A stretch of 9,225 nt of DNA from a bacterium (GTDB lineage: Bacteria > UBP15 > UBA6099 > DSWB01): positions 1 through 9,225 of the forward strand of contig JAGUYV010000405.1 of NCBI GenBank assembly GCA_020061125.1, in the 5' to 3' direction. This document shows positions 1 to 5,380 of the stretch, one piece after another. The notes under the pieces were generated by a model that saw only the letters and a program-made list of their open reading frames with translations, did no database searches and was not told where the DNA came from. Position numbers and translations under genes: made by a program. The first letter of the stretch is position 1. Each line of letters starts with the position of its first letter.

Positions 1-2
1 AC

Positions 3-251
3 CCGGTTCCGTGGCTGGCCGCGGCCGTGGCCGTGTCCACGGCCATCGCGGCCATGCACGCCACGCGCACCCTTCACCCGCCTGGAGGAGCCACCGCGCT
101 TATCGCGGTCATCGGCGGCCCCGCCATACACAACCTGGGGTTTTTCTACGCCGTGATGCCCGTGGGCCTGGGCGCGCTGATCATGCTCGCCATCGCCGTG
201 GCCGTAAACAACATTCCGGAACACCGCAAGTATCCGGACCACTGGATGTAA
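3..251 (+). CDS. HPP-family integral membrane protein, C-terminal part (5' end outside window)
   Basis: The reading frame enters from the left edge with no start in view and ends at TAA 249-251, leaving about 82 residues. It contains the signature HPPGGATALIAV that names the HPP family, flanked by two hydrophobic stretches (an Ala-rich segment before the motif, and AVMPVGLGALIMLAIAVAV after it). It ends in a short cytoplasmic-type tail with R-K-Y-P and W, as usual for the family. HPP proteins are four-helix inner-membrane proteins; members from cyanobacteria and chloroplasts have been reported to transport nitrite. Whether this one does is inference, but the downstream octahaem cytochrome makes nitrogen-oxide traffic plausible. 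The gene is separated from the respiratory operon by its own spacer and by a new promoter, so co-transcription is not required. A GC-rich inverted repeat (266-270 with 278-282) lies just after the stop but has no T-tract. Confidence 0.85.
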   Translation, partial: PVPWLAAAVAVSTAIAAMHATRTLHPPGGATALIAVIGGPAIHNLGFFYAVMPVGLGALIMLAIAVAVNNIPEHRKYPDHWM

Positions 252-322
252 ATCTGGCATGCGCCGCCGCCACGCACGCGGCAGAATAGGCAAACGGCAA
301 AAAGGATATTATTGGTACCATG

Positions 323-352
323 TTGCACAATCATGCGCACTCGCGGTATAAT
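323..352 (+). promoter_or_regulatory. Sigma70-type promoter for the leader RNA / respiratory operon
   Basis: TTGCAC (323-328) and a perfect TATAAT (347-352) are separated by 18 bp. The -35 box matches the consensus at only three of six positions, while the -10 is ideal. Transcription would start near 359. It is the best promoter-like sequence between the HPP gene and the Rieske gene, so it probably drives both the leader RNA and, by read-through, the operon. Confidence 0.6.
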
Positions 353-358
353 GGCGCG

Positions 359-500
359 AGAAACGACTTGTATCGTGATGCGTCGGACGGCGGCCCCAGG
401 GCCGCGAGGAAACGGGCAGTGGCCTCACCCTGTGCGTGTACTCGCCAGTTCAGATTGACATGACCGCGGGCGCGGCGCCGCTATAGCCGTGCCCGTTTTT
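359..500 (+). ncRNA. Structured leader RNA of the Rieske operon, or a separate small RNA (about 142 nt)
   Basis: The segment is bounded by a promoter with a perfect -10 box and by a strong intrinsic terminator, and contains no convincing gene. Visible helices are 363-366 with 373-376, and GCGGCC 390-395 with GGCCGC 400-405 (four-base loop). AAACGGGCA 410-418 is exactly complementary to TGCCCGTTT 490-498, which includes the 3' arm of the terminator. That long-range helix and the local terminator hairpin are mutually exclusive, as expected for an attenuator or riboswitch. The alternative is an independent sRNA that ends at the terminator. It does not match the core motifs I know for 6S RNA, SRP RNA, tmRNA, RNase P or common riboswitches. 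A 26-codon ORF (378-458) lies inside, but it has no ribosome binding site and no regulatory codon run. Confidence 0.5.
467..500 (+). terminator. Intrinsic terminator upstream of the Rieske gene
   Basis: A ten-pair stem, CGGGCGCGGC (467-476) with GCCGTGCCCG (486-495), includes one G-T wobble and encloses a nine-base loop. Five T residues follow at 496-500. It ends 35 bases before the Rieske start codon, so operon expression from the upstream promoter would need read-through. Confidence 0.75.
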
Positions 501-535
501 AATTGGAATAGAATCAGCTTTCGGGAGCATTGATC

Positions 536-1042
536 ATGACCCATGAAAACAATGACAGCGCGCAGCAACAGGGAAAGGAAACATCCCAAACGCCCACCAC
601 GAGCCGGCGCGGGTTCTTGAGCATTGCGGCCATGAGCGCAGGCCTGGTGGTGTCCTTCGGCGCTCTGGGCGGCATCGGCGCGAAGTTCCTCACGCCGCGA
701 AAGAAAACCGGCGGCAAGGTCGAACTGTTCATCGGCAAAGCCGCGTCCATCCCGCAAAACGCCTCGGCCATCGTCCACGATCTCTCGGGCGCGGAGATCA
801 TTGTTTTGAACACGCCCGATGGATTCAAGGCCTTCTCCAATGTTTGCCCGCACCTGGGCTGCCATGTGCATTGGGAAGCTGAAAAGAAGATTTTCTACTG
901 CCCGTGCCACGAGGGCGTGTTCGACGCCGGAGGCATGGCCACGAGCGGCCCGCCAGCCGACGCAAAGCAGAAACTCACCGCCGCGGAAATCAGACATGAC
1001 AAGAATTCAGGAAATCTGTTCCTGGTCACGGAAAGCGCATAA
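536..1042 (+). CDS. Rieske [2Fe-2S] iron-sulfur protein of a bc/b6f-type complex
   Basis: This 168-aa protein is the quinol-oxidising iron-sulfur subunit, membrane-anchored with its cluster on the outer face. The N-terminus has a twin-arginine motif (SRRGFLS, residues 23-29) and a hydrophobic anchor at about 30-52. Rieske box 1 is CPHLGC (104-109) and box 2 is CPCH (122-125). This gives ligands C104, H106, C122 and H125, and a C109-C124 disulfide. A GPP loop is at 138-140. The positions that hold Ser and Tyr after box 2 in high-potential mitochondrial proteins are here G127 and F129, which suggests a low-potential cluster suited to menaquinol. I chose ATG 536 because GGGAG (523-527) sits eight bases upstream; an in-frame TTG at 530 is too close to that site. 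The cytochrome b gene follows after 36 bases. The fold and role are near certain; the quinone type is inferred. Confidence 0.95.
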   Translation: MTHENNDSAQQQGKETSQTPTTSRRGFLSIAAMSAGLVVSFGALGGIGAKFLTPRKKTGGKVELFIGKAASIPQNASAIVHDLSGAEIIVLNTPDGFKAFSNVCPHLGCHVHWEAEKKIFYCPCHEGVFDAGGMATSGPPADAKQKLTAAEIRHDKNSGNLFLVTESA

Positions 1043-1078
1043 CGCGCTTCGGGACACTTTTGCAAAGGACTGCCGCAC

Positions 1079-2152
1079 ATGAGCCGCACAAACACGCAAG
1101 CTGCACAGGACAAAAAAGGGTTCTGGGCCACGGCATTGCCCGTGAACTGGGACGCGCTCAAGGAAATCGGCTCCGAGCCGATTCCCAATCACTTGAAAAA
1201 ATGGTGGTGGTGCCTGGGCGGCACGCCGCTGATTCTGTTCTCGATCCAGGTGGTCACCGGCCTGCTGCTGCTGTTTTATTATGTGCCCAGCGCGGACGGC
1301 GCTTATCAGAGCGTTGACCAGATCACGCATGTGGTGCCCTTCGGCTGGTTCATCAGATCCATGCACAAGTGGTCCGCGAACCTGATGATCGCGGCTGTGT
1401 TCCTGCACACTCTGCGGGTGTTTTTCACAGGCTCGTACCGGTCGCCGCGCCAGTTGACCTGGGTCGCCGGGGTGTTCCTTCTCGGGGGCACGCTGGTGTT
1501 CGGGTTCACGGGCTACAGCCTGGTGTACGAGCAGATGAGCTTCTGGGGCGCCACCGTGGCTACGAACATCACCGAAGCCGTGCCGGGGATCGGGCCTTCC
1601 CTGGCCTATCTGATGCGCGGGGGCAAAGAGGTGGGCGCCAACACCCTCACCCGATTCTTCGTGCTGCACACCGCCATCCTGCCCGTTGCGGTCATGGGCC
1701 TCATCGCCGTCCACATCCTCCTCATCCGCCTGCACGGGGTCACGGAACTGTATTTCGACGGTGAAGTCATCCCCGAGGAAAAGAAATACTTCAAATTCTG
1801 GCCGGACCACATCAGCACCGAAACCATCGTGGCCCTTGTGGTCATCTACCTGCTGGTGATCCTGTCGCTGGTGTTTCCGGCGCACCTGGGCGAACCCGCC
1901 AACCCCAACCAGACGCCCCTTCACATCAAACCCGAGTGGTACTTCTACTTCAGTTTCCGCATGCTCAAGCTCACCGCGCTCAAGGTCAATGTCATCATCA
2001 CGGGCGTGCTGCTGGCCGGGCTTATCTTCTGGCCCATGATCGAGGATTTTCTGCATGCGCGCCTGCGCATCCCGCGCAACATTTCCATCGTCATCGGCAT
2101 CATCGGATTCATCATATTTCTGGGATTCACCCTGTGGGAATCCTTTGCATGA
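1079..2152 (+). CDS. Cytochrome b, fused b6/subunit-IV type with haem ci cysteine
   Basis: This 357-aa membrane protein oxidises quinol together with the Rieske subunit and carries electrons across the membrane. I see about seven hydrophobic helices (near 46-68, 97-117, 126-146, 195-216, 247-267, 303-321 and 334-352), matching b6 (four) plus subunit IV (three) in one chain. Haem ligands are H96/H110 (14 apart) and H197/H212 (15 apart); the 15 spacing is that of b6f rather than mitochondrial bc1. C45, in WWWCLGG, lies 51 residues before H96, exactly as Cys35 lies before His86 in cytochrome b6, where it binds haem ci covalently. The Qo-site PEWY motif is at 285-288. AAAGGA (1064-1069) lies nine bases before the ATG. 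The gene sits between the Rieske and octahaem genes, with no cytochrome f or c1 gene beside it. Confidence 0.95.
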   Translation: MSRTNTQAAQDKKGFWATALPVNWDALKEIGSEPIPNHLKKWWWCLGGTPLILFSIQVVTGLLLLFYYVPSADGAYQSVDQITHVVPFGWFIRSMHKWSANLMIAAVFLHTLRVFFTGSYRSPRQLTWVAGVFLLGGTLVFGFTGYSLVYEQMSFWGATVATNITEAVPGIGPSLAYLMRGGKEVGANTLTRFFVLHTAILPVAVMGLIAVHILLIRLHGVTELYFDGEVIPEEKKYFKFWPDHISTETIVALVVIYLLVILSLVFPAHLGEPANPNQTPLHIKPEWYFYFSFRMLKLTALKVNVIITGVLLAGLIFWPMIEDFLHARLRIPRNISIVIGIIGFIIFLGFTLWESFA

Positions 2153-2197
2153 CCCCAACACACAAGGACAAGAGGAGCTGAAAGGAGAAACACGAAC

Positions 2198-3826
2198 ATG
2201 TCGCTGAACGCGAAACGCTGGGTCATCGCCGCGCTGTCCATCCTGCTTCTGGGCAGCCTGCTCGTGGTGGGCTACCGGGAGGTAAAACGCCAGTTGCCCG
2301 AGGAAGAACAAAAACCCGTGGTCACCAAAGCCAACGAGGGGTGCGTGAACTGCCACAAGCAGGCGTCGCCCGCGCTGGTCATGGAATGGGAACATTCGCT
2401 GCACGCCAAGCAGGGCGTGGGCTGCTATGACTGCCACAAGGCCGAACAGAGCGAGCCTGCGGCCTGGACGCACCAGGGCGCGGTGATTTCCACCCTGGTC
2501 ACGCCCAAGGATTGTTCCGAATGCCACCCGCGGGAATTCGAGGAATTTTCCGCCAGCCACCACGCCAAGGCCGGAGAAATTCTGGCCAGCCTCGACAATG
2601 TGCTGGCGGAAAAAGCAGAAGGCCGGCCCGGCGACCCGTACGCCGCCGTCAACGGCTGCTGGCAGTGCCACGGCACCATTCTTGACTTCGAACGGGACGC
2701 CAAGGGCGAAATTCTGCGCGCCAAAGTGGAAATCAAGGACGGCAAACAGGGCATGAAGCAGGAAAGCCAGCCCGTGTTCAACCACAAGACCTGGCCGAAC
2801 AGCGGCATGGGCCGCCTCAACCCCGACGGCTCGCGCGGCAGTTGCCACGCCTGCCACAGCCGCCACGACTTCAATTCCCGCACCGCGCGCCACCCCGACA
2901 ACTGCGGCAAGTGCCACATGGGGCCTGACCACCCGCAGATCGAAATTTACAACGAATCCAAGCACGGCATCGCGTTCCGCGCCAACGAGTCCCGCATGAA
3001 CCTGGACAAAAAAGGCTCCTGGGTTCTGGGCGTTGACTACTCGGCCGCGCCCACCTGCGCCACCTGCCACATCAGCGCCTACAAGACCCCGCAGGGCGAA
3101 CATGTGGCCAACAACCACGATGTGGGCAACCGCATTTCCTGGACCCTGCGGCCCGAGGTTTCAAAGAAAATCAATGATGTAATTTATGAAGACGGGTACA
3201 GGGAAACCCTCACCGACGACAAGCCCCTGCCCAAACCCGGCGACACCGTGGATTCCGTGTACAAAACCGTCGAAAACTTCAAGATGGTTACCCGGACCAA
3301 GCCGCGCAAGGTCAAGTCCGTTCTCACATGGCAGCAGCGCCGCCAGGACATGAAAGGCGTGTGCTACAGTTGCCACGAAACCTCGCACACCGAGAACTTC
3401 TATCAGCAGTACGACGGTCTGGTGAATCTTTACAACGAAAAATTCGCCAAGCCCAGCATGCAGATCATGACGGACCTCAAGGCCGACGGCCTGCTGCCCG
3501 GATCGCCGTTCACCAGCAAGGTGCAGTGGACCTACTATGAGCTGTGGCACCACGAGGGCCGCCGCGCGCGCCACGGCGCGTCCATGATGGGGCCGGACTT
3601 CACGCACTGGCACGGCACTTACGAGGTGGCCAAGCACTTCTACACCCACTTCCTGCCCGAAGTCGTCGAGCATGCCGCCAAGCTCGGAGGCCCGGAAATG
3701 GAAGCCAAGTACGATGAAAAGATTAAAGCCCTGCTCGAAGGAGACGATCACCTCTGGCTCAAGGGGCTTACACAGGAAGAGATGGACGCGCTCAAGCGCG
3801 AGAAGGAACTGCGTTACGGCAAATAG
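2198..3826 (+). CDS. Membrane-anchored octahaem cytochrome c, hydroxylamine oxidoreductase (HAO) family
   Basis: This 542-aa protein has eight CXXCH haem motifs, beginning at residues 49, 76, 106, 154, 216, 236, 287 and 389. HAO-family signatures are present: the stretch around CHSRHDF, CGKCHMGPDHPQIEIY and ESKHGIAF (216-260), then NFYQQYDGLVNLYNEKFAKP (400-419) and a C-terminal helical region. In this family the fourth motif (CWQCH, 154-158) normally binds the five-coordinate catalytic haem. The N-terminus is a hydrophobic segment (about 8-25) followed by charged residues and no clear cleavage site, so it is probably an uncleaved anchor with the haem domain outside. Unlike octahaem nitrite reductases of the ONR type, no motif is CXXCK. 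The expected position of the P460 cross-linking Tyr seems to be F468, pointing to a reductase (nitrite, NO or hydroxylamine) rather than an oxidase; this rests on alignment from memory. GGAG (2184-2187) precedes the ATG by ten bases, and the gene is 45 bases after the cytochrome b stop. Confidence 0.92.
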   Translation: MSLNAKRWVIAALSILLLGSLLVVGYREVKRQLPEEEQKPVVTKANEGCVNCHKQASPALVMEWEHSLHAKQGVGCYDCHKAEQSEPAAWTHQGAVISTLVTPKDCSECHPREFEEFSASHHAKAGEILASLDNVLAEKAEGRPGDPYAAVNGCWQCHGTILDFERDAKGEILRAKVEIKDGKQGMKQESQPVFNHKTWPNSGMGRLNPDGSRGSCHACHSRHDFNSRTARHPDNCGKCHMGPDHPQIEIYNESKHGIAFRANESRMNLDKKGSWVLGVDYSAAPTCATCHISAYKTPQGEHVANNHDVGNRISWTLRPEVSKKINDVIYEDGYRETLTDDKPLPKPGDTVDSVYKTVENFKMVTRTKPRKVKSVLTWQQRRQDMKGVCYSCHETSHTENFYQQYDGLVNLYNEKFAKPSMQIMTDLKADGLLPGSPFTSKVQWTYYELWHHEGRRARHGASMMGPDFTHWHGTYEVAKHFYTHFLPEVVEHAAKLGGPEMEAKYDEKIKALLEGDDHLWLKGLTQEEMDALKREKELRYGK

Positions 3827-3880
3827 CATTCAGAGCGCCCGGCGGATATTGTCCTCCGGGGCGCATGATTTGCCTGAATC

Positions 3881-3917
3881 AACGCCTGCGGCCAGCAAGG
3901 TCCGCAGGCGTTTTTTT
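3881..3917 (+). terminator. Terminator of the Rieske/cytochrome b/octahaem operon
   Basis: A perfect nine-pair stem, CGCCTGCGG (3883-3891) with CCGCAGGCG (3902-3910), is followed by seven T (3911-3917). Flanking AA/TT could extend it to eleven pairs. A second GC-rich hairpin (GCGCCC 3835-3840 with GGGCGC 3859-3864) lies between the stop codon and the terminator. Confidence 0.9.
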
Positions 3918-3947
3918 ATTTGCGTTCTCCGCGGCTGTTTTCCGGAT

Positions 3948-3982
3948 ACAAAAAACGGCTCCTGCAAATGCTGGAGCCGTTT
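3948..3982 (-). terminator. Terminator of the sigma-factor gene
   Basis: AAACGGCTCC (3953-3962) and GGAGCCGTTT (3973-3982) form a ten-pair stem with a ten-base loop. On the minus strand the stem runs into T residues (complement of 3955-3950). It starts 27 bases after the sigma-factor stop codon. On the plus strand it is followed by a broken T run and may back up the operon terminator just before it. Confidence 0.85.
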
Positions 3983-4009
3983 AGTTTTTGATTTACAAAT
4001 TTGATGATT

Positions 4010-5161
4010 TCAGGTGGTGCTTTCTTCGTCCAGGAACCCGCGCAGCCGTTTAATCTGGCCTGCCTGTTTGAGCTTGCGCAGGGCCTTGGCTTCAATCTGG
4101 CGGATGCGCTCACGGGTCACGCCGAACTCGTTGCCTACGACTTCGAGAGTGCGCGGATGGCCGTCCACAAGTCCGAAGCGCAGTTCGAGCACGCGGCGTT
4201 CTCGGTAACCTATGCTGTTGAGCATTTCGCGGATTTCCTCGCGCAGCGCGGTCTGGCTCACGGCGTCCTCGGTGCGCGGGGTGCGCTTGTCCTCGATGAA
4301 ATCAATGAGGTGGCTGTCCTCGTCGTCGCCGATGCTGGTGTCGAGCGAGATGGGCACTTTGCTCATAGTGATCATCTCGCGGATTTTGGCTTCGCTCATG
4401 TCCACGCGCTCGCTCAATTCCGCGCCCGTGGCTTCGCGGCCCAGTTCCTGGCTCAACTGCCGGCTGGTCTTGATGAGCCTGCGGATGGCGTCGGCCATGT
4501 GGATGGGCTTGCGGATGGTGGCGCCCTGGTCCGCGATGCCGCGGATGATGCTCTGGCGAATCCACCAGGTGGCGTATGTGCTGAACCGGGTGCCCTTGCG
4601 GAAATCGAACTTCTCCACCGCGCGCATGAGGCCCAGATTGCCTTCCTGTATCAGGTCCAGGAACGACATGTCCACATGGCCCACATACTTTTTCGCGATG
4701 GAGACCACGAGGCGCAGGTTGGCCTCGATGAGCTGCTGCTTGGCTTCCTCGTCGCCTTTTTCGATGAGCTTGGCGAGGCGGATTTCGTCCTCGTGCGTGA
4801 GCAGGGGCACGCGGCCCACATCTTTCATGTAAAGCTGGATGCTGTCGTCTATGGGCGCGTCGCTGCCCGTGGCGCTTTTCTCGAACAGCTCCTGACCTTC
4901 GTCTTCTTCGGCTTCCTCGTCTTCGTCCTCGGTGTTCTTGCCGCGGACAATGGCGTTGCCGTCCTCGTCCAGAATGGTGATCGAGCGCTCGGCGAACAGG
5001 TCCAGAACTTCCTCGATGGCTTCTTCTTCGAGTTCGGAATCCTGGCACAGGATATCAATGATCTGCTCGTACCGCACCTCGCCCTTTTTCTGCGAAATGG
5101 CCAGGAGCTTGGCGAGCTGTTTGTCAGGCCTCATGCCGCTGGGCCTCCCTGATTTGCGCAT
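4010..5161 (-). CDS. rpoD: Primary-type sigma-70 factor (RpoD/SigA family), short form
   Basis: This 383-aa promoter-recognition subunit of RNA polymerase has a region-1.1-like helical domain (about 11-65) and an acidic linker (78-91). Region 1.2 starts at 105, region 2 spans about 140-222 ([19 protein letters not shown], then YATWWIRQ), region 3 about 223-300 and region 4 about 304-380. Region 4.2 has the classic [18 protein letters not shown] helix (348-365) that reads the -35 box. The long non-conserved insert of E. coli RpoD is absent. Region 2.4 reads [10 protein letters not shown], so the position of E. coli Thr440 is I206, and the following ARTIRIPVH is GATIRKPIH. The ATG at 5161 has AAGGAC nine bases upstream. 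An internal ATG at 5134 has a stronger AGGGAGG (5150-5144) nine bases upstream and is a real alternative, shortening the protein by nine residues. No dnaG lies next to it. Being the sole primary sigma factor is likely but not shown. Confidence 0.93.
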   Translation of the reverse strand: MRKSGRPSGMRPDKQLAKLLAISQKKGEVRYEQIIDILCQDSELEEEAIEEVLDLFAERSITILDEDGNAIVRGKNTEDEDEEAEEDEGQELFEKSATGSDAPIDDSIQLYMKDVGRVPLLTHEDEIRLAKLIEKGDEEAKQQLIEANLRLVVSIAKKYVGHVDMSFLDLIQEGNLGLMRAVEKFDFRKGTRFSTYATWWIRQSIIRGIADQGATIRKPIHMADAIRRLIKTSRQLSQELGREATGAELSERVDMSEAKIREMITMSKVPISLDTSIGDDEDSHLIDFIEDKRTPRTEDAVSQTALREEIREMLNSIGYRERRVLELRFGLVDGHPRTLEVVGNEFGVTRERIRQIEAKALRKLKQAGQIKRLRGFLDEESTT

Positions 5162-5195
5162 AGTTTCTCTGTCCTTATACCCTGTTGTCAGAGTT

Positions 5196-5201
5196 AGTAT
5201 A
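5196..5201 (-). promoter_or_regulatory. Candidate -10 box of the sigma-factor gene
   Basis: TATACT on the minus strand (5201 to 5196) lies in an AT-rich spacer and would place the start near 5189, about 28 bases before the ATG at 5161. I find no good -35 at 16-18 bp, so this is a weak call. Confidence 0.35.
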
Positions 5202-5264
5202 CGAACCAATTGTAAAAAAAGTATTCATTTGAAAAATTGCCGAATCAAAAACGGGCGGCAAACA

Positions 5265-5293
5265 TAGACAAATGCGGCGCATTCTGTTAAGAT
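5265..5293 (+). promoter_or_regulatory. Candidate promoter of the coiled-coil/SUMF1-like gene
   Basis: TAGACA (5265-5270) and TAAGAT (5288-5293) are spaced exactly 17 bp. They match the sigma70 consensus at five and four of six positions. The start would be near 5300, giving a leader of about 80 bases. Confidence 0.4.
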
Positions 5294-5380
5294 TCACCGG
5301 GTTCAGCAATTGCCGGATAATCCGCGGGCCAGCCGGTTCTCCGCCGCCGTGTCCGCTCCCCCGGGTGGTGACTTCCGCTT

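Noticed and set aside
263-282. GC-rich inverted repeat after the HPP gene as a terminator
   Set aside because: The stem is only five pairs and no T-tract follows.
378-458. 26-codon ORF in the leader RNA, ending nine bases before the terminator stem
   Set aside because: Considered as an attenuation leader peptide, but there is no ribosome binding site and no run of a single amino acid's codons; composition simply follows the GC content.
359-500. 6S RNA, SRP RNA or tRNA
   Set aside because: It lacks the GGAAGGAAGCAGCC core of SRP RNA, any cloverleaf or proper T-loop, and the long two-armed duplex and usual length (about 180 nt) of 6S RNA.
509-514. TAGAAT as a -10 box for the Rieske gene
   Set aside because: No -35 at a workable distance, and a start from it would leave almost no room before the ribosome binding site at 523.
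2149-2181. 10-codon ORF whose ATG overlaps the cytochrome b stop (ATGA)
   Set aside because: Very short and Lys/Thr-rich, with no family; its region is better explained as the spacer carrying the ribosome binding site of the octahaem gene.
1007-3118. 703-codon open frame on the minus strand across the Rieske end, cytochrome b and octahaem gene
   Set aside because: It lies opposite three clearly real genes, its product is low-complexity and His/Val/Gly/Asp-rich, and it matches no family. High GC at third codon positions keeps antisense frames open.
4001-5152. 383-codon plus-strand frame opposite the sigma factor
   Set aside because: It is an exact antisense shadow of an unmistakable sigma-70 gene, with Ala/Leu/Phe-rich composition and no recognisable motif.
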